64,000 bases of DNA, from the NCBI GenBank assembly GCA_903899965.1, contig CAIULB010000030.1, forward strand, positions 25,489 through 89,488, written 5' to 3'. The notes under the pieces are model-generated. The model was not told the origin of the DNA, ran no database searches, and saw only the letters and a program-made list of their open reading frames with translations. The stretch's first letter is position 1, and every line of letters starts with the position of its first letter. The translations under genes and the position numbers were made by a program. Of the stretch, positions 10,625-21,510 are shown in pieces. This DNA is from an uncultured Methylophilaceae bacterium (GTDB lineage Bacteria > Pseudomonadota > Gammaproteobacteria > Burkholderiales > Methylophilaceae).

Positions 10625-13600
10625 TGTTGTTCGTGTTTTTCGAATTTGCCGAAGTGCAACATAATCGTTGGCAGAATTAATAAGTTCAAGATCGTAGAAG
10701 TAATTAAACCGCCCACAATGATCGTAGCCATTGGGCCCTCAATCTCGCGACCTGGCTGGCCGCTACCTGCGGCGAGTGGTAACAAACCAAGTGCGGTCAC
10801 CAGTGCTGTCATTAGAATCGAAGGTAGTCGTTCTGATGCACCTTGGATGGCGGTTTCTAATCCCCAAATCATGCCTTCTTCATCAATTAAATGTTGGTAG
10901 TGTGAAACCAGCATGATTGAGTTTCTTAAGGTAATCCCGAATAGCGTCACGAAGCCAACTAATGAGCCAAGTGAAATCCAGCCACCTGTGAGCATCACCG
11001 CAAATACCCCGCCGATTAAGGCGAATGGTAGGTTGGCAAAGGTAAGCAATAGATTACGCAATCTGCCAAATGCGATATAGAGCATGAGGAAGATGCCTAC
11101 TGTGGCGAGTAGCGAATGCACGATAAGGTCTTCACGCGATTGGGCTTGGGCTTCTGCTTCACCTGTAAAGGCTAAATAGTTACCTTGAGATAAGTGGACT
11201 TCTTTTTGAAGTTTGGTTTTGAGCTCATTGGTAAAGCTTTCGACGTCACGCCCTTTGACGTTGGCAGTGACGGTCTGAATACGTTTAGCGCCTGAGTGGA
11301 GAATTTTTGAGCGTCCGTTTTCTTGCGTGATGTCCGCAATATCACCCAGCTTAATGAGTTTTCCCTCGTTGTTGATGATAGGTAGTTTGCTGATTTGGCC
11401 GATATTATTGCGTGAAGCGGCATCAAGCAGAACACTGACGCCAACGACACGGCTCCCTTCATAAACTTGTGCGACAGGCACGCTTTCGTAAGATGCGCGA
11501 ATGGTGTCTAACACATCGGTAGGTTGTAAGCCCCATTGCAAGAGTTTTTCTTGGCGCAAACGAATAGAGATTTGCGGTGTGCCAGGCGGTGATTGAACAA
11601 GTACATCTTCAGCACCTGGCATGCCAGCCACGATGCCCGCAACGGCTTGCGCGTCACGGTCTAGTGCGTCTAAATCATGGCCGTAAATGTTGATGACTTG
11701 CGAGGCTGCGTAGCCTGAGATGGTTTCTTCGATCCGTTCTGTGAGGAATGTATTGATCGCAAAGTTGACGCCCACAAAGCCTGGAGGGGTGGGGCCATCC
11801 GCATCCTTATCGACATTCTCATCATCAATCCCCGATAAATGCTCACGGATTTCATTCAATATACGGTTTTGTTCTTCGCCTGACAGTGTGCCGATTTCAA
11901 TTTCAAATTCACTGTAATGCGTGCCAAAAGTGTCGGCAGCATTGGGTGCGCGGCCTACCCATTGGGCAATGCTCCGTACGCCTTTAATTTCGCTTAATGA
12001 TGCCGCTACTTTTTTACCCACGCGTAAGGACTCTTGCTCTGAGCTACCTGGCACTAAAGTCATGTGCATAATAAAGTGACCTTCGTGCAGTGCTGGGATG
12101 AACTGGCTTTTGAAAAGTGGTAACACGCCCAAACCAAGGCCGATCAGCGCAACCGTGATGGCGATCGTCATTTTGTAATGTTGTTCAACGATATGCAGCA
12201 TATTGACGTAGCGCACTTTGATATAGCTAATCATCGGTGAGTCTTCTGCGCTCAGTTTCGCCCTGCCTAGCAATAAGTAACAAAGGGCAGGGGTTAGGGT
12301 TAGGGCAACCAATAACGATGCCAAAATTGCTGAAATATAAGCGATGCCCAGCGGCGCAAATAACTTGCCTGCCACCCCAGTCAAGGTAAGCAGCGGCATA
12401 AATACCAAAGCCACAATAATCGTTGCATAGACGACGGAACTTCGCACTTCCATCGAAGCGTTAAAGACTACTTTATGGATGGGCTGGCGTACCTCTAGTA
12501 AACGGTTCTCACGCAGACGTCTAAAGATGTTTTCTGTATCGATAATCGCATCATCCACAACCTCACCTAGCGCAATGGCAAGGCCGCCCAATACCATGAT
12601 ATTTAAGCCAATATTGAAGTAGCTCATCACCACAATTGCGGTGAGCAGGGATAGAGGAATGGCGGTTGCTGAGATAAAGGCTGTACGCGCATTAAACAGG
12701 AATAAAAAGAGTACGGTAATCACTAAAACTGAGCCGATTAAGATGTCGGTTCGTACGCCTTGGATGGCAGTTTCAATAAAGTTAGCTGGGCGGAATAGGC
12801 CTTCGTGTAGTTTGATGTGTTCAGCTTCGAGTGAGGGTTTGATTTGCTCGATGGCTTTTTCTAAGGCCTGTGTGACACCATGGGTGTTGGCCCCTAGTTG
12901 ACCTTGCACAGAAAGGTAAATGCCAGACTTGCCATTAATGGCTGATGCGCTAATCGATGGCGCTGCACCTTCAACCACTTGACCAACATCACCTAGCCTG
13001 ACGGTTTGACCATTGCGATGTAATAGCGTGGTTTGGGCTAGCTCTGCAGGGGTGCGGGCCTGACCTTCCGTGTTGATGACAATGCGTTGGTTATTGTTCT
13101 CAATAAAGCCGGCGCCGCGAACACCAGTCGCCTTGCTTGCTGCATCCATCACCTGTTGCATGGATAAGTTGTAGAGCACCAACTTGTCTGGGTTTACTTG
13201 CACCTGGTATTGCTTCACGTCACCGCCAAATACGTTGACATCGGCAACGCCTTGAACCGCCATTAGGTGTGGACGTAAGGTCCAGTCCACCATAGAGCGA
13301 AGCTCCATGAGTGATTTGGTGTCGGAAGTAATCCCGATGCCCATCACCGTACTGGCTGCGGAAGTCAGCGGTGTGATGTTAGGCGTAATGCCGTTCGGCA
13401 TTTTGTTGGCTAAGGTTGCAAGGCGCTCGGCCACCACTTGGCGGTTGCGATATACGTCTGTGCCCTCTTTGAAAATAACCGTCACCACAGAAAGCCCGGG
13501 AATCGACTGCGAGCGCATCAGCTCAATGCCTACCGTACCCGAAATGCTGTGCTCAATCGGTTGGCTGACTAACGACTCAACTAGATCTGTTGAAAGCCCA

Positions 13601-13761
13601 GGCGCTTCGGTTTGAATGATGAGCTGGGTAGGCGAGAACTCGGGGAATACGTCTAGATTACTGCGTGTGAGACTGTAAATGCCATAAATTACGATCAGGC
13701 TTGCGATGCCGATAATGACACCGCTAAAGCGGATGGAGAAACGAACGAGGGCGGACATCAT
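10621..13761 (-). CDS. RND efflux pump inner-membrane transporter (CzcA/HME-like)
   Basis: Proton-driven resistance-nodulation-division transporter of 1046 residues, last gene of a three-gene tripartite efflux operon. The N-terminus has one membrane segment followed by the SNLDVFPEFSPTQLIIQTEAPG porter start typical of heavy-metal-efflux RND proteins. The TM4 region reads ALGEVVDDAIIDTENIFRRL, with an Asp-Asp pair where proton relay acids sit. Two long periplasmic loops and C-terminal membrane segments complete the usual 12-TM plan. The HME-like sequence suggests a cation substrate, but the CusA methionine-pair pattern cannot be confirmed by reading, so the substrate is open. The start is 5 bases after the membrane-fusion gene stop. 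Confidence 0.88.
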   Translation of the reverse strand: MMSALVRFSIRFSGVIIGIASLIVIYGIYSLTRSNLDVFPEFSPTQLIIQTEAPGLSTDLVESLVSQPIEHSISGTVGIELMRSQSIPGLSVVTVIFKEGTDVYRNRQVVAERLATLANKMPNGITPNITPLTSAASTVMGIGITSDTKSLMELRSMVDWTLRPHLMAVQGVADVNVFGGDVKQYQVQVNPDKLVLYNLSMQQVMDAASKATGVRGAGFIENNNQRIVINTEGQARTPAELAQTTLLHRNGQTVRLGDVGQVVEGAAPSISASAINGKSGIYLSVQGQLGANTHGVTQALEKAIEQIKPSLEAEHIKLHEGLFRPANFIETAIQGVRTDILIGSVLVITVLFLFLFNARTAFISATAIPLSLLTAIVVMSYFNIGLNIMVLGGLAIALGEVVDDAIIDTENIFRRLRENRLLEVRQPIHKVVFNASMEVRSSVVYATIIVALVFMPLLTLTGVAGKLFAPLGIAYISAILASLLVALTLTPALCYLLLGRAKLSAEDSPMISYIKVRYVNMLHIVEQHYKMTIAITVALIGLGLGVLPLFKSQFIPALHEGHFIMHMTLVPGSSEQESLRVGKKVAASLSEIKGVRSIAQWVGRAPNAADTFGTHYSEFEIEIGTLSGEEQNRILNEIREHLSGIDDENVDKDADGPTPPGFVGVNFAINTFLTERIEETISGYAASQVINIYGHDLDALDRDAQAVAGIVAGMPGAEDVLVQSPPGTPQISIRLRQEKLLQWGLQPTDVLDTIRASYESVPVAQVYEGSRVVGVSVLLDAASRNNIGQISKLPIINNEGKLIKLGDIADITQENGRSKILHSGAKRIQTVTANVKGRDVESFTNELKTKLQKEVHLSQGNYLAFTGEAEAQAQSREDLIVHSLLATVGIFLMLYIAFGRLRNLLLTFANLPFALIGGVFAVMLTGGWISLGSLVGFVTLFGITLRNSIMLVSHYQHLIDEEGMIWGLETAIQGASERLPSILMTALVTALGLLPLAAGSGQPGREIEGPMATIIVGGLITSTILNLLILPTIMLHFGKFEKHEQH

Positions 13762-13766
13762 GCTAT

Positions 13767-14837
13767 TTAGTCCTGATTCTCGTTTTTAATTTGATATTTA
13801 AACTCTTCTGACAGTAAGAGTTGTGCACCATTGACCACTAAGTTGTCGCCGGCAGCGAGTTGTTCGCTGCGGTTAAACCAGCCACCATTGGTTTCGTTGT
13901 CGGTGCTAATCGGTAATCGGATAAAGCTTTCATCAGATTGTTTTTTGTACACCCAAGGTTTGCCAGCGTACCAAACAACCGCGCTTGCGGGCACGGTAAC
14001 GCCGTCACTTGCTTTGCTACTGGCAGCGTCTTTCATCTCTACGCTCACTCGCATCCCAGCACGCAAATTTTCGGCAGGTGCGCGGAAGTAATAAGTGCGG
14101 CCTTGAATCGTGGAATCTGTTTGGGGTGATGCAGCAACAAGCTTGGCGTTAATCGCTTTAGTTTGTGCGCCAGTTGGTACCACGCTAATTGTTTCGCCAG
14201 CTTTAACATTGGTATCTGAAGGCAAGGTAATCAGTAATAACACTTCTTTGTGTTGAAGGAGTGCCTGCAGACCTGCGCTTGCAGATTCTTTACTGGCTTC
14301 ATTCGCGAGTGTTTCACCCCATGTTTGGCGCATGGTGTCATTGAGATTGCTCGCTTCAGTTTCAGCGGCTTGCACTTTGGCTTGGTCAGCCTTGAATGTG
14401 GCTTGCGCGGCGAGCATCACATGGTCAGAAACGTTTCTGTCATCCTTGTTGAGTGCTTGCATGCGTTGATAGTCTTGCTTGCTATTGGCAAGTGAAGCGC
14501 GAGCAATATTGGCATTAGCTTTGGCATTGAGATAGCGCGTGCGAAGCTCAATTAGCGTATCAATACTGATGACGTTACCTAAGGTATTAAGTGTTTTTTG
14601 ATGCTGGCTGCCAGCTAAGCTCACAATCTGGATGTCACTTTGCTTTTGCCCATCTTTGCTCAAGGTCACAACCGTGGCGCCCTTGACTTGATTGACGCGG
14701 TTAAGGGTTGCAACTTCTTCTTCTTGGGCTTGGTTGTATGAGTCGTATTCATCTTTGCCATAGAACACCAACACCCAAAATAGGACGATGATTAAGAAAG
14801 CTTGAAGCCCAATAATTAAGGCGACTTTACGATTCAT
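13767..14837 (-). CDS. RND periplasmic adaptor (membrane fusion protein)
   Basis: Adaptor of 356 residues that should link the inner-membrane pump to the outer-membrane channel. Residues about 6-26 form one N-terminal membrane anchor; there is no lipobox. An alpha-helical hairpin region rich in Ala and Gln is seen at about 100-165, flanked by half-lipoyl and beta-barrel parts, and the C-terminus has the typical VPASAVVWYAGKPWVY stretch. The order outer-membrane factor, adaptor, pump with gaps of 2 and 5 bases shows one operon. No His- or Met-rich metal-binding extension is visible, in contrast to CusB. Confidence 0.85.
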   Translation of the reverse strand: MNRKVALIIGLQAFLIIVLFWVLVFYGKDEYDSYNQAQEEEVATLNRVNQVKGATVVTLSKDGQKQSDIQIVSLAGSQHQKTLNTLGNVISIDTLIELRTRYLNAKANANIARASLANSKQDYQRMQALNKDDRNVSDHVMLAAQATFKADQAKVQAAETEASNLNDTMRQTWGETLANEASKESASAGLQALLQHKEVLLLITLPSDTNVKAGETISVVPTGAQTKAINAKLVAASPQTDSTIQGRTYYFRAPAENLRAGMRVSVEMKDAASSKASDGVTVPASAVVWYAGKPWVYKKQSDESFIRLPISTDNETNGGWFNRSEQLAAGDNLVVNGAQLLLSEEFKYQIKNENQD

Positions 14838-14839
14838 GT

Positions 14840-16255
14840 TTAGTTGTTCCTATCCGCATTATTGCTTGCCAAATCTCTATCGCTTGGCATGGTGAAACGT
14901 TTATCTAAAGGGCGTTGCAATACATCTTCAAGATTTAATTTTGTGACCTGTACTTGGTAGGCGGTATTCAGTGTGCTTTGTTCAGCAATGATATTTTCTA
15001 GTTGTGTTGTCGTGAACTCTAAGCGATCGGCGAACCCTGCATTAAATTGGCGTTCAGTTTGCTGTGTACGTTTTTGTTGGCTGGCAAGAACCGCTTCTGC
15101 TTTGGTGCTTGCTTCTAGTGCCGATTGGTAAGATGCTTTTGCTTCATTGAGGTTGCCAATCACCTTGGTTTGCAGTGCTTCAAATTGTGCCACTTCCACT
15201 TCGCGTAAGGCTGTCGCTTCAGCAATCATGCCGCGATTTTTATTAATCAACGTGAGCAAGCTAGAAAAGCCCAAAGACCAGATTTTGTCGCCTTGGTCCA
15301 AGGCTTTAGCAGGTGATAAAGTAATGTCAGGGTATTGCTTGGCGATTTCTAAACGTAATTTAGCCTCTGCTGCTTCATAGCGCGCTAAAGAGGCGCGGAT
15401 ATCCAAACGGTTAAGTAGTGCTTCGTATTGCAAATCACTTAGGTTGATTGCTGCAGTCTTTTCAAAAGGCTGCACTTTAAGTTGGTTGAATGCGCTCAAG
15501 CTCAGTCCAGCATCATTTGCCAGCGTCGAACCTAAAGCCGCAATGCGGCCAGATTCAGCCATGTAGGCTTGCTCAGCTTTTTGTAGTGATATACGCGCGT
15601 TGCTTACTTCAATACTAGAGGCTAGGCCAGCATCCATGCGCTTAACCAGCATGTCGGCGATTGCGGTTCTGAGCGCAACTTCATTTTTTAAGATGGCTGA
15701 TTGAGCGACTGCGTATTGATATTCCAGCAAGCTTTTAGCAACGCGACTATGCACTTGCCAAGCGGTTTGAGCGATTTCAATGCGGGCAGCTTCAGACAAG
15801 CCTGCCGCTTGAGCAATTTGGGCCTCTCGTTTGCCCGCGGTGACAATTGGAATATCAATGCCCAAGCGATAAGTCCAAGGTGATTTCTCTGTCGACTGAC
15901 TGTGATTCTCTAAGTCGCCGTTAACACCAATTTCTGGACGTTGTGCTGCAGTGATTTGCGCGGCTTGTGCAGCACGCCACTGGGCGCGGGCAACATTTAG
16001 ATCCGGGTGGAAGAAGAGGGCGCTTAAACTCAGCTCATTTTCCCCCCATAGTGAAATGGGAAGCTGGTTGTTTGGATAATTTTGAGCGCTTAAATAAGCC
16101 TGAAAATCTTTATCTGAAACAGAGCGCTGCTCTAGTTTGTTAGCAATTTTTGTAGGTTCAATTGGCTTAGGTAAGTAAGACTGAAAGCCGCAGCCGCTGA
16201 ACATTAAAGTCAGGCTCATCATGCTTGCAATATGAATAGGTGCTTTTAGTTTCAA
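14840..16255 (-). CDS. TolC-family outer-membrane efflux lipoprotein
   Basis: Outer-membrane channel of 471 residues and first gene of the efflux operon. The signal peptide ends in a lipobox LMFSGC with Cys22 as the likely lipidated residue. Long Ala/Gln/Glu-rich helices and repeated YQxAxxxxxKAE-like stretches at about 360-420 match the two structural repeats of the OEP family. It would pair with the adaptor and pump downstream. I saw no regulatory gene directly beside the operon, so the inducing signal is unknown. Confidence 0.85.
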   Translation of the reverse strand: MKLKAPIHIASMMSLTLMFSGCGFQSYLPKPIEPTKIANKLEQRSVSDKDFQAYLSAQNYPNNQLPISLWGENELSLSALFFHPDLNVARAQWRAAQAAQITAAQRPEIGVNGDLENHSQSTEKSPWTYRLGIDIPIVTAGKREAQIAQAAGLSEAARIEIAQTAWQVHSRVAKSLLEYQYAVAQSAILKNEVALRTAIADMLVKRMDAGLASSIEVSNARISLQKAEQAYMAESGRIAALGSTLANDAGLSLSAFNQLKVQPFEKTAAINLSDLQYEALLNRLDIRASLARYEAAEAKLRLEIAKQYPDITLSPAKALDQGDKIWSLGFSSLLTLINKNRGMIAEATALREVEVAQFEALQTKVIGNLNEAKASYQSALEASTKAEAVLASQQKRTQQTERQFNAGFADRLEFTTTQLENIIAEQSTLNTAYQVQVTKLNLEDVLQRPLDKRFTMPSDRDLASNNADRNN

Positions 16256-16346
16256 ACTTAATTCTCGTCAGCCAATATTTTTCGTGCGTAGCGATATTAC
16301 ATGCCATGCGGTACTTAGGCAATTTTACGGGTCATTTTAGAGGTGC

Positions 16347-16595
16347 TTAGCCAGCTATTTCAGCATGCACAGCACTCAGTGCGTCCTTCAATGTTTCTTC
16401 AGATAACGCATTAATGCTAGCCGCCAACAGTTCTGCTGCTTCTTCCGTGCCGCTTGGTAGGTTATGGCTATCAAGTTCAGCCACCAGGCCTGCAGCCACA
16501 CCTGTTACTTTAAGTAAGGTTTGACGTTCTTTCATGAGCATTTCAAGCTCAGTGCGTAGCATATTAATTTCTTCTTGATTGATGGTGTGCGGCAT
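16347..16595 (-). CDS. Small hypothetical protein, 82 aa, helical
   Basis: I do not recognise this protein. It has 82 residues, starts MPHTINQEEINMLRTELEML, and is rich in Glu, Leu and Ala, with heptad-like spacing at residues 9-28 that suggests a short coiled coil. There is no signal peptide and no cysteine. It lies alone, 92 bases upstream of the efflux operon on the same strand and divergent from the tRNA-Leu gene. A structural or regulatory partner role is possible but not shown. Confidence 0.6.
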   Translation of the reverse strand: MPHTINQEEINMLRTELEMLMKERQTLLKVTGVAAGLVAELDSHNLPSGTEEAAELLAASINALSEETLKDALSAVHAEIAG

Positions 16596-16696
16596 TTGCA
16601 GATTCCCAATCGATGAGGTGTAGCTTGATTTTCGCTCAATCTCAGACTTTTACATAGACATTTCAAATTTTAATGGTTTTCGGCAATTTGCTGAGA

Positions 16697-16702
16697 TATA
16701 AT
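16697..16702 (+). promoter_or_regulatory. -10 box of the tRNA-Leu promoter
   Basis: A perfect TATAAT lies about 60 bases upstream of the tRNA, followed by a GC-rich stretch (GCACGCC) as is common in stable RNA promoters under stringent control. The matching -35 region is weak. Confidence 0.5.
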
Positions 16703-16764
16703 GCACGCCTCGTTGGGGTTCATGCCCTGACAACATCATGAAGCGATTAATTTCATGACTACCT

Positions 16765-16849
16765 GCGAGAGTGGCGGAATTGGTAGACGCACTGGATTTA
16801 GGTTCCAGCGCCGCAAGGCGTGAGAGTTCGAGTCTCTCCTTTCGCACCA
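16765..16849 (+). tRNA. tRNA-Leu (anticodon UAG)
   Basis: An 85-base class II tRNA. The acceptor stem pairs GCGAGAG (16765-16771) with CTTTCGC (16839-16845), followed by an encoded CCA. The anticodon stem CTGGA/TCCAG frames the loop TTTAGGT, which places TAG at 16799-16801. A long variable arm (GCCGCAAGGC) and the GTTCGAGTC T-loop are present. It reads leucine CUN codons, chiefly CUA and CUG. Confidence 0.97.
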
Positions 16850-16975
16850 GTATTTTAAATTTCCCTTGCTGTAAAAAAATCATTCCTTTTGAAGTCAATG
16901 GACTAGCAAAAATCTTCAATTTTGCGTCCGATTACCGTGCGACATAGACTTCGCTATCAGGTAAAATTCACCGCT

Positions 16976-19900
16976 ATGTCAGTCAATTTATCTCAACCAT
17001 CTTTTGTCCATTTGCGCTGTCACAGTGAGTACTCCATTGTGGACGGCACGGTGCGTATTGATGACTACGTTGAGCATGCCGTCAAAGACCAAATGCCGGC
17101 ATTGGCACTCACTGATTTAAGCAATTTATTTGGCGCGATTAAGTTCTATAAGGCAGCGCGAGAAATTGGCGTTAAGCCCCTCCTGGGCTGCGACCTCTGG
17201 CTTGAGAATTCGCTCAATCGTGACCAACCTTATCGATTGATGTTGCTTTGCCAAACCTTGGCTGGCTACTCCAAGTTATGCGCGTTGATTAGTCGTGCTT
17301 ATCTTGAGAATCAATATCGTGGTAGACCTGAAATTAAGCGTGAATGGCTTGTTGAAGCTGGCTCGGAAGGCTTGATTATGCTCTCAAGCGCCATGATGGG
17401 CGATGTTGGCCAGGCGTTGTTGCAGGGCAGTACCGCTAGCGCCAAACAACTTGCACAATCTTGGGCTGATTTATTCCCTCACCGTTTTTACATTGAGCTT
17501 CAGCGCGCTGGCCATGCGCAGCAAGAGGCTTATATCTCGCGTGCTGTGGCGCTGGCTTCACAGCTCAATTTGCCTGTTGTTGCAACCCACCCAGTGCAAT
17601 TTATTGAGACAGAAGATTTCAAGGCGCATGAGGCGCGGGTGTGTATCGCAGAAGGCTATGTGCTCGCAGATACGCGTCGCCCTAAATCATTTACAGAGGC
17701 TCAGTATTTCAAAACCCAGGCGGAGATGTCTGCACTTTTTGCAGACATCCCAGAAGCCTTAGCAAACAGCGTAGAGATTGCGAAGCGTTGTAACTTAACA
17801 CTCTCGCTTGGTAAAAACTTCTTGCCGCAATTCCCAACACCTAACGGCGAGGGCTTGGATGAGTACTTGGTGATGCAAGCGAAAGAGGGCTTGGTAAAGC
17901 GCTTGGAAGTGCTTTATCCCGATCCTGAAAAACGCGCGGCTAAAGCCTCTGAGTACGAAGCGAGGCTTGAGTTTGAAACTGGCATCATCATTCAGATGGG
18001 TTTCCCAGGCTACTTCTTGATTGTGGCTGATTTTATCAACTGGGCTAAGCATAACGGCGTGCCTGTTGGTCCCGGTCGTGGCTCCGGCGCTGGCTCTGTG
18101 GTCGCTTACAGCTTAGGCATTACCGACCTTGACCCATTGCAATATGCACTGCTGTTTGAGCGTTTCTTAAACCCAGAACGCGTCTCCATGCCCGACTTTG
18201 ATATTGACTTCTGCCAAGAGGGTCGCGACCGCGTCATTGATTACGTGAAGCAAAAATACGGATTGGAGGCGGTTTCTCAAATCGCCACCTTCGGTACCAT
18301 GGCGGCTAAGGCCGTGATTCGAGATGTCGGCCGCGTGCTGGATTTGCCGTTCAATTTTGTGGACGGCATTGCCAAACTAATTCCCCTTGAGCTTGGCATT
18401 ACGCTTAAAGATGCCCTTGAAAAAGAGCCGCAATTAGCTGAACGCCGCGAGCAAGAGGAAGAGGTGAAAGAGTTGCTAGAGCTCGCGCTTCGCCTTGAGG
18501 GCTTAACCCGTAACGTGGGCATGCATGCCGGCGGCGTGCTGATTTCCCCAAGTAAGATTTCTGATTTTTCACCGATTTATTGCCAAGCCAATGGCGATAG
18601 CTTGGTGAGTCAGTACGACAAAGACGACGTGGAAGCCGTTGGGCTTGTGAAGTTCGACTTCTTAGGTCTTCGTACGCTGACTATTTTGGATATGGCGCTC
18701 GATAATGCGAATGCGCAGCGAGCCTTGGAGGGCCTTGAACCTTTAGCCTTTGAGACCTTGCCGATTGACGATAAGCCGACCTACCAGCTTCTAAAATCTG
18801 CGAATACCACGGCAGTATTCCAGCTAGAGTCGCGCGGCATGAAGGACATGCTTAAACAAGCGAAGCCCGATTGCTTTGAGGACATTATCGCGCTGGTCGC
18901 TTTGTATCGCCCTGGGCCGATGGATCTGATCCCAGACTTCTGCCGTCGTAAGCATGGCTTGCAGCGCGTTGAGTACCCACATCCGGCGGTTGAGCCTATC
19001 CTCAAAGAAACCTACGGTATTATGGTTTACCAAGAGCAGGTGATGCAGATTGCGCAGGTCGTCGGGGGCTACAGCCTAGGTTCAGCAGACTTGCTTCGCC
19101 GAGCCATGGGTAAGAAGAAAAAAGAAGAGATGGATGCTCAGCGCGCAGTATTTGTAGAGGGCGCGAAACAACAGGGCACATCTGAAAGACAAGCCGCTGA
19201 TTTGTTCGACTTGATGGAAAAGTTTGCGAGCTACGGTTTTAATAAATCACACGCCGCAGCTTATGCCTTAGTTGCCTACCATACAGCCTATCTTAAAACG
19301 CATTATCCAGCAGCCTTCTTAGCCGCAACAATGTCGGCTGATATGAACAACACAGACAGCGTCCATATTTTCTATGATGATTGCGTAGGGAATGGCGTTG
19401 AAGTGTTGCCACCAGATATTAACCAAAGCGAATTCAAATTTAAGCCGATCAACGACAAGCAAGTCCTTTATGGCTTGGGCGCACTTAAGGGCTCAGGCGA
19501 GGCGGCGATTGAGGTCATTCTTGCTGCGCGCAATCAAGATGGCCCATTTAAGGATTTATTCGATTTTTGTGCGCGTTTAGATTTACGTAAAGTGAATCGC
19601 CGAGTGATTGAATCGCTTATCCGTGCGGGCGCCTTTGATAAGCTAGAGTCTAATCGTAATGCCTTGCTTGCTGGCGTTAATCTTGCGATTAGTGCGGCCG
19701 AACAAAGTGGCGCGGCAAGTGGTCAGGATAGTTTGTTTGGCGCGGTCTCGGATAGCGCCGCGCACGTGTTGCCGAATGTGCCTGCTTGGGCTGAACCTGA
19801 GAAGTTACAGCAAGAGAAGGTGGCGCTTGGCTTTTATCTAAGTGGCCATCCATACCAAGCCTACCAAAAAGAACTGGCGACATTTGTGCATACCGATTTG

Positions 19901-20437
19901 GGTAATCTCAAACCGCAAGATCAGCCACAGATCATTGCTGGAATCGTCATGGGTGTGCGGATTCGTATGACGCAGCGCGGTAAGATGGCGATTGTGACCT
20001 TGGACGATGCAAAATCACGCGTTGAAGTGGTGGTGGGGAGCGAGATGCTCGCGCAGCATGCCCAGCTCATTAAAGAAGATCAGTTGCTCGTGATTGAGGG
20101 CCGCGTTAGTCACGATGACTTCTCAGGCGGCGTGCGTGTGAATGTGCGTAAGATTTATGATATTGCCTCCGCTCGAAGCGCTTATGCCAATATGCTCAAA
20201 ATTTCCTGCAACGGTCAGTCTGATGCGGTGAAGTTACGTGAGATCTTAGCGCCTTATTGCCGCGCAAGCTCAGAACAAAGTAGCCGTGGTTGCGCGGTGA
20301 AGGTGGAATACCATAACAGCCAAGCCAAAGTGGAGATGATGCTAGGCGAACATTGGCGTGTGGAGCTGCATGACGATTTATTAATCGGATTAAAAGCTTG
20401 GTTAAGCGATGAAAACGTAAAAATCCTCTATAATTAG
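16976..20437 (+). CDS. dnaE: DNA polymerase III alpha subunit
   Basis: Replicative polymerase catalytic subunit. I choose the ATG at 16976 ([20 protein letters not shown]), which gives 1153 aa and aligns with E. coli DnaE; an in-frame TTG at 16922 would add 18 residues not seen in the family. The N-terminal PHP domain begins with [13 protein letters not shown]. The polymerase core has [14 protein letters not shown] and the catalytic PDFDIDF (about 404-410), and the middle reads [14 protein letters not shown] helix-hairpin-helix region and a C-terminal OB-fold ([18 protein letters not shown]) follow. The class is DnaE1, without an exonuclease domain. It is followed closely by accA. Confidence 0.97.
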   Translation: MSVNLSQPSFVHLRCHSEYSIVDGTVRIDDYVEHAVKDQMPALALTDLSNLFGAIKFYKAAREIGVKPLLGCDLWLENSLNRDQPYRLMLLCQTLAGYSKLCALISRAYLENQYRGRPEIKREWLVEAGSEGLIMLSSAMMGDVGQALLQGSTASAKQLAQSWADLFPHRFYIELQRAGHAQQEAYISRAVALASQLNLPVVATHPVQFIETEDFKAHEARVCIAEGYVLADTRRPKSFTEAQYFKTQAEMSALFADIPEALANSVEIAKRCNLTLSLGKNFLPQFPTPNGEGLDEYLVMQAKEGLVKRLEVLYPDPEKRAAKASEYEARLEFETGIIIQMGFPGYFLIVADFINWAKHNGVPVGPGRGSGAGSVVAYSLGITDLDPLQYALLFERFLNPERVSMPDFDIDFCQEGRDRVIDYVKQKYGLEAVSQIATFGTMAAKAVIRDVGRVLDLPFNFVDGIAKLIPLELGITLKDALEKEPQLAERREQEEEVKELLELALRLEGLTRNVGMHAGGVLISPSKISDFSPIYCQANGDSLVSQYDKDDVEAVGLVKFDFLGLRTLTILDMALDNANAQRALEGLEPLAFETLPIDDKPTYQLLKSANTTAVFQLESRGMKDMLKQAKPDCFEDIIALVALYRPGPMDLIPDFCRRKHGLQRVEYPHPAVEPILKETYGIMVYQEQVMQIAQVVGGYSLGSADLLRRAMGKKKKEEMDAQRAVFVEGAKQQGTSERQAADLFDLMEKFASYGFNKSHAAAYALVAYHTAYLKTHYPAAFLAATMSADMNNTDSVHIFYDDCVGNGVEVLPPDINQSEFKFKPINDKQVLYGLGALKGSGEAAIEVILAARNQDGPFKDLFDFCARLDLRKVNRRVIESLIRAGAFDKLESNRNALLAGVNLAISAAEQSGAASGQDSLFGAVSDSAAHVLPNVPAWAEPEKLQQEKVALGFYLSGHPYQAYQKELATFVHTDLGNLKPQDQPQIIAGIVMGVRIRMTQRGKMAIVTLDDAKSRVEVVVGSEMLAQHAQLIKEDQLLVIEGRVSHDDFSGGVRVNVRKIYDIASARSAYANMLKISCNGQSDAVKLREILAPYCRASSEQSSRGCAVKVEYHNSQAKVEMMLGEHWRVELHDDLLIGLKAWLSDENVKILYN

Positions 20438-20466
20438 ACCTAATTTTGATAAGACCCAAACAAGAT

Positions 20467-21456
20467 ATGAAAACAAGCTTTTTAGATTTTGAACAACCAA
20501 TCGCTGAACTTGAGGCGAATATTGATGAGCTACGCCAGGTACAAGATGGCTCTGCGCTAGATATCAATGACGAAATCAATCGTCTACAAAAGAAAAATGA
20601 AGAGATGACGAAAGAGATCTACAGCAAGCTTACCGCTTGGCAGATCTCTCAAGTTTCGCGTCATCCACAACGCCCTTACACATTGGATTACATCCACAGC
20701 CTATTTACAGACTTTGAAGAATTACATGGTGACCGCGCCTTTGCTGATGACCCTGCGATTGTAGGTGGCTTGGCACGTTTTGATGGCAAGCCTGTGATGG
20801 TGATTGGCCAACAAAAAGGTCGTGACGTGAAAGAACGTCAATACCGTAACTTCGGTATGCCACGTCCAGAAGGCTATCGTAAGGCGCTACGTTTATATCG
20901 CATGGCTGAAAAATTCGGTTTACCTATCATTACACTGATTGATACTCCGGGCGCATACCCTGGCATTGGCGCTGAAGAGCGTGGTCAATCAGAGGCGATT
21001 GCGCGTAACCTATATGTGATGGCTGAGCTTAAAACACCTATCATTGGTGTGATTATTGGTGAGGGTGGTTCAGGCGGTGCATTGGCGCTTGGCGTGGTGG
21101 ATCAATTGTTGATCTTGCAATATTCAACTTACTCAGTCATCTCTCCTGAGGGCTGTGCCTCTATCCTTTGGAAGAGCGCAGATAAAGCTTCAGTTGCTGC
21201 TGAAACCTTAGGTATCACGGCAACACGCCTTAAAGCGGCTGGCTTAGTTGACCGTATCGTGCCTGAGCCGTTGGGTGGCGCACATCGCGACCAAGAAGCT
21301 ATGATGAAGAATCTACACAAGGCCTTGGCTGAAGAGCTCAAAGCCGTGGAAGCTAAGCCGATCGATGCCCTGTTGGAACAACGTTACGCACGCCTGATGA
21401 GCTACGGTCAGTTCCAGGAAGTGCCCGTTAAAAAAGCTGCGCCTAAGCGTCGCTAA
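20467..21456 (+). CDS. accA: Acetyl-CoA carboxylase carboxyltransferase subunit alpha
   Basis: Forms with AccD the carboxyltransferase half of acetyl-CoA carboxylase, the first step of fatty acid synthesis. The ATG at 20467 ([15 protein letters not shown]) gives 329 aa (E. coli 319). The signature stretches [32 protein letters not shown] and [12 protein letters not shown], which make the biotin/CoA pocket and oxyanion hole, are intact. The C-terminus carries a basic tail. A TATAAT box at 20429-20434, inside the last codons of dnaE, may give it its own promoter in addition to read-through. Confidence 0.96.
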   Translation: MKTSFLDFEQPIAELEANIDELRQVQDGSALDINDEINRLQKKNEEMTKEIYSKLTAWQISQVSRHPQRPYTLDYIHSLFTDFEELHGDRAFADDPAIVGGLARFDGKPVMVIGQQKGRDVKERQYRNFGMPRPEGYRKALRLYRMAEKFGLPIITLIDTPGAYPGIGAEERGQSEAIARNLYVMAELKTPIIGVIIGEGGSGGALALGVVDQLLILQYSTYSVISPEGCASILWKSADKASVAAETLGITATRLKAAGLVDRIVPEPLGGAHRDQEAMMKNLHKALAEELKAVEAKPIDALLEQRYARLMSYGQFQEVPVKKAAPKRR

Positions 21457-21510
21457 GGGGCAAAACCAAAAAAGGTTTTAACATTACCAAAGCCTCAACC
21501 CATGCACTCC

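Noticed and set aside
12290..12307. GGGGTTAGGGTTAGGG, similar to telomere repeats or a G-quadruplex
   Set aside because: It lies inside the RND pump coding frame and has only two full units. A G-quadruplex is possible but chance within coding sequence is the simpler reading.
10621..13761. Calling the RND pump CusA or CzcA
   Set aside because: General class is clear, but methionine pairs or metal-specific residues could not be shown by reading, so no gene symbol is given.
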